The notes under the pieces were generated by a model. The model did not search any database, had not been told where the DNA came from, and was given only the letters and a program-made list of their open reading frames with translations. A stretch of DNA of 64,000 nucleotides, from positions 1 through 64,000 of the forward strand of contig CALGYZ010000071.1 of NCBI GenBank assembly GCA_937934645.1, written 5' to 3'. The DNA is from an uncultured Bacillaceae bacterium (lineage in GTDB: Bacteria; Bacillota; Bacilli; Bacillales; Caldibacillaceae). Position numbers and translations under genes: made by a program. This document shows positions 45,231 through 54,522 of the stretch, piece by piece; position 1 is the stretch's first letter; every line of letters begins with the position of its first letter.

Positions 45231-45746
45231 TTACATAAGCAATATAATGATTAAAAGCCCGGATAAAAAGCCTAAATTTCTGATCATTTTTCCATATGCT
45301 GTCTGCTTTTCACGCGCTTCCGCTTCTTCCCGTTCCAAGTGAACGAGAGCCAGCTGAATTTGCTTTTGCTGCTGAATCCGGTCATGCATTCCTAATGTTT
45401 CTCCAAATTGAAGCAATATTTCCAATTCGCTTTTTGTTAAATACGTTTGGTTCCATACGGCATGTAAACTGTCCCGCCACGCTTTTTTTGCCGTTATATC
45501 GCCGGACAATATATTTTTTGAAAATTGCGAAAAAATTTTGCCGACCGGCGGTCCGATTTGACCGGCAATCCGGCGGGATGCTTCATGAAGCGGAGTATGT
45601 CCAAACATAATTTCTGCTTCCAACGATTGTAAAGCAGACTTTAACATCCGGATTTGCCGGGTTCGTTCATACAATGCTTTTGATGATTCAAAACCAATCC
45701 AGCTCGTAGCCGTTAAAATACAAATTGCACCGATCAATTTAATCAT
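45231..45746 (-). CDS. spoIIIAB: Stage III sporulation protein AB
   Basis: A 171-residue protein with a hydrophobic N-terminal helix (LIGAICILTATSWIGF), a helical cytoplasmic domain resembling type II secretion GspF (QSLEAEIMFGHTPLHEASRRIA) and a C-terminal helix (LGFLSGLLIIILLM). It lies 10 bases from spoIIIAA and is required with it for the mother-cell channel. Confidence 0.93.
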   Translation of the reverse strand: MIKLIGAICILTATSWIGFESSKALYERTRQIRMLKSALQSLEAEIMFGHTPLHEASRRIAGQIGPPVGKIFSQFSKNILSGDITAKKAWRDSLHAVWNQTYLTKSELEILLQFGETLGMHDRIQQQKQIQLALVHLEREEAEAREKQTAYGKMIRNLGFLSGLLIIILLM

Positions 45747-45756
45747 TGATGCACAC

Positions 45757-46668
45757 TCACTTTTTCAATAATTCTTTTCCGTTTTCATCTTTTATGCTTT
45801 GAACTGTTCCCGGCCCCCTGCCACGGGATAGTACGATAAAACGTTGAAATATTTTTTGAGACAATATGGGTTGTAAAATGGGCCTGCCGGAAATATCCGC
45901 CAAATGATCCCCGTGTGTGGTCATTACGAGCCGGATTCCTGCGTGAACAGCTTCAAGAATTGCTTCTGTATCCTCTTTTCTCCCAATTTCATCAACAACG
46001 AGGACATTCGGACTCATCGAACGAATCATCATCATCATGCCTTCAGCTTTCGGACAGGCATCCATAACATCGATCCGGTGGCCGAAAGTCAGTTGGGGAA
46101 TCCCGTTTACACTTCCGGCGATTTCACTGCGCTCATCAACAATACCGACTTTTACAGGCGGTATGTTATATTTGTCACACCCCGTTGACATTATTCTGGC
46201 AATATCCCTTAATAAAGTTGTTTTTCCTGTTTGCGGTGGACCGATAATCATAATATTTTTCCAGCCGGATTGATAGAGATAGGGCAGCCATTTCTCAGCA
46301 ACACCGATATTTTCTTTTGCAATACGGATATTGAAGGAGGAAATATGACGAATGGCTTTTACTTTTCCGTTTTCCAAAATTACTTTTCCGGCCAGTCCGA
46401 TGCGGTGTCCTCCTTCGATCGTGATGTAACCCCTTTTTAACTCTTCATCCAGCGTATAGATAGAATTCCGGCTGATGTTATTTAAAATCTGCTCTATATC
46501 ATTATTGTTTACAATATATGGCAAAAACCAGCTCATTTGATCTGCTATAATTTCGATCGGACGGTTGATCCGGATCCGGACTTCTTCAATAAGTTTAAGT
46601 TTTGCTTGCGGAAAATTCGTAAATTGTTCCTGGATTCTTTTGGGGAGAAACGGCAAAACTGTTTGCAT
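45757..46668 (-). CDS. spoIIIAA: Stage III sporulation protein AA (ATPase)
   Basis: AAA/secretion-type ATPase of 303 residues powering the SpoIIIA complex. Walker A GPPQTGKTTLLRD, Walker B VLVVDEIGRKED, and GKEL near the C-terminus are visible. ATG at 46668 has GAGAGG eight bases upstream; upstream TTG at 46686 lacks a site. First gene of spoIIIAA-AH, preceded by a SigE-type promoter. Confidence 0.95.
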   Translation of the reverse strand: MQTVLPFLPKRIQEQFTNFPQAKLKLIEEVRIRINRPIEIIADQMSWFLPYIVNNNDIEQILNNISRNSIYTLDEELKRGYITIEGGHRIGLAGKVILENGKVKAIRHISSFNIRIAKENIGVAEKWLPYLYQSGWKNIMIIGPPQTGKTTLLRDIARIMSTGCDKYNIPPVKVGIVDERSEIAGSVNGIPQLTFGHRIDVMDACPKAEGMMMMIRSMSPNVLVVDEIGRKEDTEAILEAVHAGIRLVMTTHGDHLADISGRPILQPILSQKIFQRFIVLSRGRGPGTVQSIKDENGKELLKK

Positions 46669-46715
46669 TTGAAAAACCTCTCTCAACCGGTAATTGTAAG
46701 ATTTTCTCTTATTTT

Positions 46716-46744
46716 AATGTATTGATTCGCCGGACAAAGTATGA
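46716..46744 (-). promoter_or_regulatory. SigE promoter of the spoIIIA operon
   Basis: Minus strand TCATACT (46738-46744), 14-base spacer, AATACATT (46716-46723). Against KMATATT-N14-CATACAHT this is 6 of 7 and 7 of 8. It lies about 50 bases upstream of spoIIIAA, which is known to be SigE-controlled. Confidence 0.65.
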
Positions 46745-46773
46745 CTGTTTTCATTCCGTGAATCCAGTGCCCG

Positions 46774-46812
46774 GAAAGAAAAAACACTCTTCCGGTCATT
46801 CCGGAAGAGTGT
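46774..46812 (-). terminator. Terminator after efp
   Basis: Perfect 12-base stem, ACACTCTTCCGG (46784-46795) and its complement (46801-46812), five-base loop, T-rich minus-strand tail. Confidence 0.92.
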
Positions 46813-46830
46813 CAGTAATAACTTTTCAGT

Positions 46831-47388
46831 TTATGCTCTTGAAATATATGTACCATCTGACGTATTAATGACAACCCGGTCTCCAACGTTTACGAAGAAG
46901 GGCACTTGTACAACATAACCTGTTTCCAATTTTGCAGGTTTTGAACCGCCGGAAGCTGTGTCTCCCTTGATTCCCGGTTCGGTATCAATGACTTCCAATT
47001 CCACGGTTTTCGGTAATTCGACACCCAACGTTTCTCCTTGGAACATAATAATATGTACTTCCATATTTTCCTTCAGGAAGTTCAGCTCATATTCGATTTG
47101 TTTGGATGAAAGTTCAACTTGTTCATATGTTTCCGTATCCATAAATACGTGGGAGTCCCCGCTGGCATACAAATATTGCATCGGGCGGTTATCAATTTGC
47201 GCACGTTCTACTTTTTCACCTGCGCGGAATGTTTTTTCCTGAATTGCCCCGGTTCTCAAATTACGTAATTTTGAACGGACAAACGCGGCACCTTTCCCCG
47301 GTTTTACATGCTGGAAATCTAAAACACGCCAAATATCACCGTCTACTTCAATCGTTAATCCTGTTTTAAAATCGTTAACTGAAATCAT
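46831..47388 (-). CDS. efp: Elongation factor P
   Basis: Translation factor of 185 residues that relieves ribosome stalling at polyproline. Three beta-barrel domains; the tip loop HVKPGKGAAF carries Lys32, the residue modified in many bacteria. The C-terminal signature VVINTSDGTYISRA is typical. It follows pepQ in the same operon, as in B. subtilis. The yqhV gene that separates efp from spoIIIAA there is not seen. Confidence 0.97.
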   Translation of the reverse strand: MISVNDFKTGLTIEVDGDIWRVLDFQHVKPGKGAAFVRSKLRNLRTGAIQEKTFRAGEKVERAQIDNRPMQYLYASGDSHVFMDTETYEQVELSSKQIEYELNFLKENMEVHIIMFQGETLGVELPKTVELEVIDTEPGIKGDTASGGSKPAKLETGYVVQVPFFVNVGDRVVINTSDGTYISRA

Positions 47389-47408
47389 GGTCCTTCCTCC
47401 TAATCCTT

Positions 47409-48470
47409 TTACAATATGATTAATTCTTTTGCAGAGTGGGTTAATCGTTCATTCCCTTTTTCAGTAATAAGCAAGTCGTCTTCAATCCGGACGCCGCCAA
47501 GACCAGCAATGTAAATGCCCGGCTCACAAGTAACGACCATTCCGGATTCCAAAACGGTTTCGGAAGTTTTGGACAGCGCAGGCCCTTCATGCACTTCTAG
47601 CCCGATTCCGTGGCCGGTTGAATGACCGAAGTATTCTCCGTAACCATTTTTCGTAATATAGTCCCTTGTCACTGCATCCGCTTCACGGCCGGTCATTCCT
47701 GCACGGATTTTTTCCACTCCGAGGCGCTGGGCTTCCAGTACAACTTGATAAATATTTTTCAATTCTTCTTCCGGCTCGCCTACAGCTACAGTTCTTGTAA
47801 TATCTGAAACATAACCGTTATAATATGCTCCGTAGTCAAGGGTAATGAGATCCCCTTTTTCAATGACTTTGTCCGTAGCGACCCCGTGGGGCAAGGCAGA
47901 CCGAACTCCCGAAGCGACAATCGTATCGAAAGAGGATGAGGTTGCGCCGCATTTCCTCATGAAAAATTCGAGCTCATTGGAAATATCAAGCTCTGTTATT
48001 CCGGGTCTTATAAAATCAAGTATATGCTTGAATGCAGCATCGGCAATGTCGCATGCCACCTTTATTATCTTAATCTCATCTTCAGTCTTTATCAAGCGTA
48101 ACTTCTCTACTGTATCACTGACGGGAACGAGCGTGCCAGAAAATTCTTTTTCATACTGCCGGTACACGGCGAACGTCATATGATTCTCTTCAAACCCCAA
48201 TTTCTTAACACCCTTTTTTTCACAGATCCGGGCGACTTCTTTCGGGATCGGCTGTTTTTGTTGAATGATCCGGAAGCCTGCGGCCTGTTTTTTTGCCTGT
48301 TCCGTATATCGGAAGTCAGTAATAAAATAAGCATCGTCTTCCGTAATTAACGCCACCCCGGCCGTACCGGTAAAATTTGTGATGTAGCGCCGGTTATACG
48401 GACTTGTAACAAGCAAAGCATCAATTCCCAGCTTTGCAAATTCATTGCGCAGTTTTTCGAGTTTTTTCAT
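47409..48470 (-). CDS. yqhT: M24-family Xaa-Pro dipeptidase (YqhT)
   Basis: Creatinase-fold metallopeptidase of 353 residues, equal to B. subtilis YqhT. An N-terminal creatinase domain precedes the metal site: LDYGAYYNGYVSDITRT (two Asp), HSTGHGIGLEVHEGP (His), TCEPGIY (Glu) and GVRIEDDLLIT (Glu). ATG at 48470 has GGGGAG upstream; earlier in-frame codons are unsupported. It could supply free proline from X-Pro dipeptides, alongside efp. Confidence 0.93.
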   Translation of the reverse strand: MKKLEKLRNEFAKLGIDALLVTSPYNRRYITNFTGTAGVALITEDDAYFITDFRYTEQAKKQAAGFRIIQQKQPIPKEVARICEKKGVKKLGFEENHMTFAVYRQYEKEFSGTLVPVSDTVEKLRLIKTEDEIKIIKVACDIADAAFKHILDFIRPGITELDISNELEFFMRKCGATSSSFDTIVASGVRSALPHGVATDKVIEKGDLITLDYGAYYNGYVSDITRTVAVGEPEEELKNIYQVVLEAQRLGVEKIRAGMTGREADAVTRDYITKNGYGEYFGHSTGHGIGLEVHEGPALSKTSETVLESGMVVTCEPGIYIAGLGGVRIEDDLLITEKGNERLTHSAKELIIL

Positions 48471-48525
48471 TTCTTTATCTCCCCATGCTAACAAGTTATT
48501 ACCCTTATTTTACCATATCCGGCCA

Positions 48526-49032
48526 TTATTTCTCATCCTTTTTTGCCAGGGCCTCTTTCATCATCTGTTCATTGTATTCATATGAAATGGAATAACCAAC
48601 AAACAGTCCAAATAATATATATAAACAAAGCGTGGTTATAATTGTATTGACGCTTAATTTCGATATGTCATTCAAACTCGGAAACAATGGATTTAAAAGA
48701 AAGAAAACGATGGCAAACAAAACAACACCGTACAGAATACCCGTCCAAACATTTTGAAACCGTTTTAAAGTATAGTAATAAATAAAAGCGGCGAAAATCC
48801 CGATTAAGCCGAGGAAAATTAAAGAAATAACCGAGCCTTGCCAGCTGTATTTCCAATCTCCTGCAGCCCATGGTTCAAGAATCGTGCTCGGCTGCAATTC
48901 AGTAAAATGGAAAATGTGGAATAACCAGCCGATGGCTCCCCAAAATATTCCGCCGAAAAACCCGGTTATGGCTGTCACCGCCTTAAGGGATAATGGTCTT
49001 GCATGCTGATCTTGTTCTAATTTTCCACCCAT
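48526..49032 (-). CDS. yqhR: Membrane protein YqhR
   Basis: A 168-residue protein with four membrane helices (around AITGFFGGIFWGAIGWLF, VISLIFLGLIGIFAAFIYY, ILYGVVLFAIVFFLL and TLCLYILFGLFVGYS) and a charged C-terminus. Placement next to pepQ and yqhP matches B. subtilis YqhR. ATG at 49032 has GGAGG eight bases upstream. Function unknown. The aroQ-like yqhS gene expected between pepQ and yqhR is missing. Confidence 0.82.
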   Translation of the reverse strand: MGGKLEQDQHARPLSLKAVTAITGFFGGIFWGAIGWLFHIFHFTELQPSTILEPWAAGDWKYSWQGSVISLIFLGLIGIFAAFIYYYTLKRFQNVWTGILYGVVLFAIVFFLLNPLFPSLNDISKLSVNTIITTLCLYILFGLFVGYSISYEYNEQMMKEALAKKDEK

Positions 49033-49222
49033 GGGACACACCTCCGGTCATAGTATGTCCTTATTCGGTGTGTTTTTTCACCCTTTATGCGAACGGGGTA
49101 GAGGTTTTACTTTTTTTTTTGTAAAATATAAGCAGGGAACATATTGCTCTGTTAATAAAACTTGGGAAAAAGTTTAAAAATATATCTTCTTGCTAATGAT
49201 GCTCTTAGGAGGTGAGGGCTTA

Positions 49223-49597
49223 ATGAAAGGTAAAGCGACCAATATGATTTTCGGTACACTAATTGCATTGTCAGTATTCGGTTTATTTGTATTATTGTTA
49301 ACAAATCCGATGAACATCGTCCGCTATCTGATCATCACAGCGATTATTGTCGGGATTTTTGTACTTATATTTACACGGTTTATTATGCCGAGGGCTACCA
49401 CAGGATCGGGAATTCCCAGAAGTGAGCACCGGGCATTCTTAAAAGCAGCACGGCAATCACAAAAAAGATACAGAAAAGATATGAAGCAGTCAAGATTTAA
49501 AAAGAACGGGGTGATTCGAAAACGGCGGCTTTCCAGAAGCCATTTAACAGTAATTGATGGTAAAAAAGGAAAGAAAAAAAATCGGGCAATGCACTGA
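49223..49597 (+). CDS. yqhP: Membrane protein YqhP-like
   Basis: A 124-residue protein with two N-terminal membrane helices (IFGTLIALSVFGLFVLLL and YLIITAIIVGIFVLIFTRF) and a very basic C-terminal half (QSQKRYRKDMKQSRFKKNG, then RKRR and KKGKKKNR). It resembles YqhP of Bacillus and the SA1362 family of staphylococci. ATG at 49223 follows GGAGGTGAGGG. The basic tail suggests contact with nucleic acid or acidic lipids (inference). Function unknown. Confidence 0.82.
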   Translation: MKGKATNMIFGTLIALSVFGLFVLLLTNPMNIVRYLIITAIIVGIFVLIFTRFIMPRATTGSGIPRSEHRAFLKAARQSQKRYRKDMKQSRFKKNGVIRKRRLSRSHLTVIDGKKGKKKNRAMH

Positions 49598-49644
49598 CAA
49601 ATTTTATTATAAGACTTAAAATTTGCTAAATTATTAAAAAATTA

Positions 49645-50529
49645 TTAATATGTCCAGTTTTTCAGGAATAATAGAGTCCTTTCCCTGCCAATCCGAACAA
49701 GCTCCGCTTTTTTCTCATCCGAAATGCTGAATTCCGATGTTAATATCCCGTCCGTTGGTATAAAAATAATATTTTTTTCATGTTTTCTGGAAATATAACG
49801 GGCATCATGGGCATCTTTCATCGTCAAAAACAATGCTTCAAACATTTGCAGGGCATTTGTAATTTCTCTCGGGGGACGTTCGTTAAAATGGGGACTTAAT
49901 TTTATTCCGAGTACTGGACGTTCTTTTTTTATTTTTTTTTGATCAAACAGCCACATTGGGAAATTGCTTAGCACACCGCCGTCGACAATTATCGTAATTT
50001 CCTTTTCCGTTGTGAGCCGGACAGGTTCAAAAAAATACGGTAAGCTTGCGCTCATACGCACCGCTCTGGCTACCGGAAAATCCTCAAAAGGAATATTATA
50101 ATGATACAGATCATCAGGTAACACAACAATTTTTCCATTCGTTAAATCCGATGCAACCATCCTCAGCACACCGGGTTTTATATCGCCGAACGTCCGGATT
50201 CCCCTTTCACGAAGAACGGAATCAATCCACTCCTCAAGCGCTTGTCCTTTATACATTCCCAGCCGCCAGTAAATTGGAAGCCATTTTAAAATTTTAAAGG
50301 GGATTTTAAATTTCCGTTCATCGAGAATTTTGGATAAATCCAGCTTTTCCAGCTCCCGGTATACTTCTTCTGCTGAAAGACCGGCTGCAATAAATGCGGC
50401 AATAATCGCTCCCGCACTCGTTCCCGCCACCCTCCTGAACCGGAATCCTTTTTCTTCCAATGCAGCATAAGCACCCGCATAAGCAAGCCCCCGGATTCCC
50501 CCACCAGAAAAAACACCGTCAATATCCAA
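49645..50529 (-). CDS. yqhO: Patatin-like phospholipase family protein (YqhO)
   Basis: A 294-residue patatin-fold serine hydrolase. The oxyanion loop GGGIRGLAYAG, nucleophile elbow GTSAGA and the catalytic-dyad aspartate in DGGVLSNFP are intact, so it should be an active acyl hydrolase on lipids. TTG start with GGAGG eight bases upstream. No signal peptide. Convergent with yqhP. Confidence 0.9.
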   Translation of the reverse strand: MDIDGVFSGGGIRGLAYAGAYAALEEKGFRFRRVAGTSAGAIIAAFIAAGLSAEEVYRELEKLDLSKILDERKFKIPFKILKWLPIYWRLGMYKGQALEEWIDSVLRERGIRTFGDIKPGVLRMVASDLTNGKIVVLPDDLYHYNIPFEDFPVARAVRMSASLPYFFEPVRLTTEKEITIIVDGGVLSNFPMWLFDQKKIKKERPVLGIKLSPHFNERPPREITNALQMFEALFLTMKDAHDARYISRKHEKNIIFIPTDGILTSEFSISDEKKAELVRIGRERTLLFLKNWTY

Positions 50530-50612
50530 AACGTCCGCCTCCGTTTTAATCTTTATATTTCATTATTAATCTTCTGATTTACAAATTAGTACGGAAGACA
50601 AGCAGATTTTTT

Positions 50613-50643
50613 AAAAAAGCGGACAGCTTTACCAGCTGTCCGC
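50613..50643 (-). terminator. Terminator after the EamA transporter gene
   Basis: GCGGACAGCT (50619-50628) and AGCTGTCCGC (50634-50643), then TTTTTT on the minus strand. Confidence 0.85.
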
Positions 50644-50693
50644 ATATTACGTAATCGTTTTTGAAAAAGACTGGAAACCCTGAACGCTTATTT

Positions 50694-51587
50694 TCAAGAA
50701 ACCTTCTTCTTTTGTAATGTTACGATAACTACACCGGCAATGATTAAAAAACCGCCAATAAAAAAGTTCAAATCTAAACGTTCTTTTAACAACAACCATC
50801 CTAAAAAAGAGCCAACTAGCGGCTGGAAAAAGAAAAACAATGAACCTACGCCGGCGTCTATTAACTCCAGACCTTTATTCCAAAGGAAAAATCCGCCGGC
50901 GGTTGAAATGACTCCAAGATATATAACTCCTAAAATGACGAAAATGTTTTGATAATAAAGATCACTAAATTGAAGCTCCCAGAGCATTACAGGCGTAGTA
51001 AAAACAAGTGCAAATAATATGGCATAAGTTGTTATGGTTAAAGTTGAAAGACGTTGAGAAGCAACCTTTACGTAGACCGACAATAAAGCCCAGGTAACCG
51101 CAGCCCCCACCAATATGATACCTCCCAGGAAGTATGTACCGAATTTTGGATCCCAGCCAATGACAATAACGACACCAATCGTAGCCAGTAACACTGAAAT
51201 CATTTTTTTAATGGTCAGTTTTTCTTTTAATATAAACTTTGCAAAAATAACAATAAAGGCCGGTGTAGCTGATGTAATTAGTGCACCTGTATGTGCGTCC
51301 GATAATTTTGTGCCAATAAATTGGAGCGCGATGGATAAAAAGTAACCGATAAAACCAATCCAAGCCAGCAGACCCCAATCTCTTTTCGTAATTCCTTTGC
51401 GCTTGTGATTTTTTGCTTTAATGAACTTCATTACAGCAAATAAAACAACAAACGCTATCGCATAGCGCAACCAGACCAGTGTCAAAGGCGGAATATAATT
51501 TAATACATATTTGCTGATCACATACATACCGCCCCACAAACTTGCAGCCAGGGTCAAACAAATTGCCCCGATTATATTTTGTTTCAT
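50694..51587 (-). CDS. EamA/DMT-family transporter
   Basis: Drug/metabolite transporter superfamily protein of 297 residues with ten predicted helices arranged as two EamA repeats (each starting near LTLAASLWGGMYVISKY and VTWALLSVYVKVASQR). The substrate cannot be told; relatives export amino acids or metabolites. The leader contains a 21-codon open frame whose TGA overlaps the ATG. No counterpart at this place in B. subtilis, so it is likely an insertion between yqhO and yqhL. Confidence 0.9.
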   Translation of the reverse strand: MKQNIIGAICLTLAASLWGGMYVISKYVLNYIPPLTLVWLRYAIAFVVLFAVMKFIKAKNHKRKGITKRDWGLLAWIGFIGYFLSIALQFIGTKLSDAHTGALITSATPAFIVIFAKFILKEKLTIKKMISVLLATIGVVIVIGWDPKFGTYFLGGIILVGAAVTWALLSVYVKVASQRLSTLTITTYAILFALVFTTPVMLWELQFSDLYYQNIFVILGVIYLGVISTAGGFFLWNKGLELIDAGVGSLFFFFQPLVGSFLGWLLLKERLDLNFFIGGFLIIAGVVIVTLQKKKVS

Positions 51588-51649
51588 TTTATAAAACCTC
51601 CGTCTTTTAAACGGGATTTTTTAGATTCATTTCCCATGAGAAGAGACAT
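51584..51649 (-). CDS. Possible leader peptide of the EamA gene
   Basis: A 21-codon frame (MSLLMGNESKKSRLKDGGFI...) whose TGA overlaps the transporter ATG in ATGA. The transporter Shine-Dalgarno GGAGG lies inside it. Its own site (GGAG) is 13 bases from the ATG, so support is weak. Confidence 0.25.
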   Translation of the reverse strand: MSLLMGNESKKSRLKDGGFIK

Positions 51650-51712
51650 ACAAGGTATTCACTCCTGCTTAAAAATCGATCACCAGCTGGCTGCTGGCCA
51701 TCCTTCCAAAGC

Positions 51713-51754
51713 AAAATAACCTCTTACGGACATAGCATCCGAAGAGGTTATTTT
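51713..51754 (-). terminator. Terminator after nrdJ
   Basis: Long perfect arms AAAATAACCTCTT (51713-51725) and AAGAGGTTATTTT (51742-51754) with inner CGGA/TCCG pairing. It is usable on both strands. A second, weaker hairpin (AAGAAAGT/ACTTTCTT, 51809-51834) lies closer to the stop. Confidence 0.85.
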
Positions 51755-51838
51755 AATCAAATGTTGCTATGAACGAGCCAGATATTGTTTTCAATGATCC
51801 GTCTCTTTAAGAAAGTACCCGTATTGACTTTCTTTATA

Positions 51839-54403
51839 TTACAGTCCGCATTTTAACTGGGCACCGCAATTGTCACATGTATTGCATCCGCCGATTTCCT
51901 TTACTTTCCCTTTCCGGCAGATGGGACAGGTATCACCGATTTCCGAACCTACGGTAACGTCCGTTGATCTTAAATCCTGGATTGTTTCCACGAGGACGAC
52001 TTTCGGTTCTTCTATTTTCCTGTCTATTTTATGATCGTCTTTTTGTTCTTCATTTTTTTCCGCTTTTAAAGTTAAAACTTGCGTGTCACGGCTTCCGTCG
52101 ACATACACGGTGCCGCCTTTAGCCCCGCCTCTGTACAAACGTTCATACACCTTTTGTACCTGTTCCACTGTATAACCTTTCGGGGCATTTACCGTTTTAC
52201 TGATGGAAGAGTCCACCCAGCGCTGGATCACACATTGGACATCCGCATGGGCTTCAGGCGTTAATTCCATCGCAGTAACAAACCAATGTGGCAGATTGTC
52301 CGGCGAAGCATCCGGATTTTTTTCCAAATATTCCTGGACGATCTCCGCTTTCACTTCAATAAATTTACCGAGACGTCCGCTCCGGTAGTAAGTAAAGGAG
52401 AAATAAGGCTCCAGTCCGGTGGATACCCCGACCATCGTTCCGGTGCTTCCTGTCGGCGCTACGGTGAGTAAATGGGAATTGCGTATTCCGTACCGTAAAA
52501 TATCCTGCCGTATATCTTCCGGCATTCTTTTCATATATCCGGTTTCAATAAACGCTTCCCGCAATTTTTTCGTTTCTTTTTCCGTTTCACCAATTAAATA
52601 CGGAAAACTTCCTTTTTCTTTTGCCAGTTCAATGGATTCCCGGTATGCGGTTGTTGCAATCGTCTCAAATACTTTATCCACCAGCTCATTTCCTTCTTTG
52701 GAACCGTACTCTTTTTCACAATAAATGAGAAGATCGGCAAGTCCCATCACGCCAAGTCCGATTCTTCGTTCACCTAACGCCTGTTTTTTATTCTCCTCAA
52801 GAAAATACGGTGTGGCATCGATCACATTGTCCTGCATTCGGACACCGATTTTAACCGTTTGTTTTAATTTTTCAAAATCCACCTGTTTCTTTTCTTTATC
52901 TACCATGTTTGCCAGGTTTACCGCAGCCAAGTTACATACGGAATAAGGAGCAAGCGGTTGTTCACCGCAAGGGTTTGTCGCCACCACTTTCTGGCCGTAT
53001 GCCCTTGCGTTTGTCATTTCGTTGGCATTATCGATAAAAAAGATTCCCGGTTCTGCGGAGTATGTCGCACAAATATTAATTAAATTCCACAACTCCCGGG
53101 CTTTGATTTTACGGTAAGTGCGGACTCTGTATCCCATCTTTTCCCATTCCCGCACATCACCGACTTTATGCCATTTTTCATTGTATTCTTTCATTTCTTC
53201 CGCATTGTAACGTTCCACATCAGGGAATTTCAGTTCATAATCATCATCATTTTCTACGGCTTCCATAAATTCTTTTGTGATGCAAACAGAAATATTGGCA
53301 CCGGTCAAAAAGTCCGGATTATTTACTTCATATGTTCCGCCATCACGCAGTTTTTCCTGAGCGTCTTCAATAATTTCCTTAGTAAACCCGCCGTATCCCG
53401 GTATATTTTTATACCGGACAATCGCTTCATACATTGTCCGTTCCTTTTCCGTAAGCGGAGTGAATTTCAGTTTTTCCCGGGCAAGTCTCTTAATTTGTTC
53501 ATCATTCATCGTTTCAATCAGAAATCGTAAAATTCGCGGATTTTGCATTTTGGAAATAATAAATTCAATAATATCCGGATGCCAGCATGCAAGCATAATC
53601 ATTTGCGCTCCGCGACGGCTGCCGCCTTGTTCGACCAAGTGGGTCAGTTTTGCTATATCATCCAGCCAGGATACCGAACCGCTAGATTTTCCGTTTACTC
53701 CCCTTGCCAGGGTGTTTCTCGGTCTTAATGTTGAACCGTTCGTTCCTACACCTCCGCCCCGGCTCATGATCTCCATTACCTTTTTCCGGTGTTCGGAAAT
53801 ACCTTCCCGGGAGTCATGTACATAGGGCATGACGTAACAATTAAAGTATGTAACCTCTTTTCCAGATCCTGCGCCATAAAGTACACGGCCTGCGGGTACG
53901 AAATTTAACTGAACAAGTTCGTTATAAAATTTTTCTGCCCATTCTTTTCGTTTTTCTTCTGTTTCTTCTACTTCGGCCAGTCCTGTTGCATTCCGTTTCG
54001 CGATTTGTTCATAAAAAATTTCCAGCGGTTTTTCAATGACATCAAGCGGACGGACAATAACTCCGGATTCCCTTTCTTCTTTGGTTTCGAGAACATTCCT
54101 GTATTCTTCCTCGACAAGTACCGTAGCTTTTTTTGCTTCCCAGTCAATATTTAAAATGTAACCTAAACCTCTTGCTGGAAATTTCGGGTCTTCTTTGACC
54201 GTCAATACTACAAAATCACCTTCGGATAATGTCAACTTTTCTGTATCTTTAAAGGAATAACGGTCAAGCATGACAAGCCTGGATACACCTTTAAATGTTA
54301 TTTTCATGTCATCGGTAATCGGATGCACTTGTGGAAAAAGCCGGATTGCCTCATTTAATTTTTTTATATTCAGTTTCGGTGATTTTTTAGATGCGACAGC
54401 CAT
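51839..54403 (-). CDS. nrdJ: Adenosylcobalamin-dependent (class II) ribonucleotide reductase
   Basis: Reduces ribonucleotides to deoxyribonucleotides without oxygen dependence, 854 residues. NPCGEQPLAPYSVCNL near 475-490 carries the radical cysteine and catalytic glutamate; APTGSTGTMVGVSTGLEP is the other class II signature. A substrate cysteine is seen in VTYFNCYVMP. The C-terminus has a zinc-ribbon-like CPICRKG...CNTCDNCGAQLKCGL that ends in the redox Cys. An N-terminal extension precedes the barrel. Two NrdR boxes lie upstream. Confidence 0.94.
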   Translation of the reverse strand: MAVASKKSPKLNIKKLNEAIRLFPQVHPITDDMKITFKGVSRLVMLDRYSFKDTEKLTLSEGDFVVLTVKEDPKFPARGLGYILNIDWEAKKATVLVEEEYRNVLETKEERESGVIVRPLDVIEKPLEIFYEQIAKRNATGLAEVEETEEKRKEWAEKFYNELVQLNFVPAGRVLYGAGSGKEVTYFNCYVMPYVHDSREGISEHRKKVMEIMSRGGGVGTNGSTLRPRNTLARGVNGKSSGSVSWLDDIAKLTHLVEQGGSRRGAQMIMLACWHPDIIEFIISKMQNPRILRFLIETMNDEQIKRLAREKLKFTPLTEKERTMYEAIVRYKNIPGYGGFTKEIIEDAQEKLRDGGTYEVNNPDFLTGANISVCITKEFMEAVENDDDYELKFPDVERYNAEEMKEYNEKWHKVGDVREWEKMGYRVRTYRKIKARELWNLINICATYSAEPGIFFIDNANEMTNARAYGQKVVATNPCGEQPLAPYSVCNLAAVNLANMVDKEKKQVDFEKLKQTVKIGVRMQDNVIDATPYFLEENKKQALGERRIGLGVMGLADLLIYCEKEYGSKEGNELVDKVFETIATTAYRESIELAKEKGSFPYLIGETEKETKKLREAFIETGYMKRMPEDIRQDILRYGIRNSHLLTVAPTGSTGTMVGVSTGLEPYFSFTYYRSGRLGKFIEVKAEIVQEYLEKNPDASPDNLPHWFVTAMELTPEAHADVQCVIQRWVDSSISKTVNAPKGYTVEQVQKVYERLYRGGAKGGTVYVDGSRDTQVLTLKAEKNEEQKDDHKIDRKIEEPKVVLVETIQDLRSTDVTVGSEIGDTCPICRKGKVKEIGGCNTCDNCGAQLKCGL

Positions 54404-54447
54404 ACATCCATCTCCTTTAACAAATCTAGTTCTCTATTGTCTCCTAT

Positions 54448-54476
54448 ACAATATCATACAGACGGATTTTTTTCAA
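54448..54476 (-). promoter_or_regulatory. SigA promoter of nrdJ
   Basis: Minus strand TTGAAA (54471-54476), 17-base spacer, TATTGT (54448-54453). The proximal NrdR box overlaps the -35 hexamer. Confidence 0.55.
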
Positions 54477-54518
54477 TATATTGTGTTTAACTATCAATAA
54501 CACACCAATATATTGTGT
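54471..54518 (-). promoter_or_regulatory. Tandem NrdR boxes upstream of nrdJ
   Basis: ACACAATATATTGAAA (minus strand, 54471-54486) and ACACAATATATTGGTG (54503-54518) match the NrdR box acaCwAtATaTwGtgt and are exactly 32 bases apart, about three helical turns, as is typical for cooperative NrdR binding. Confidence 0.8.
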
Positions 54519-54522
54519 TTGA

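Noticed and set aside
51588..51838. Riboswitch (S-box or T-box) in the EamA leader
   Set aside because: The long stem there is better read as the nrdJ terminator; no aptamer core or T-box sequence is present.
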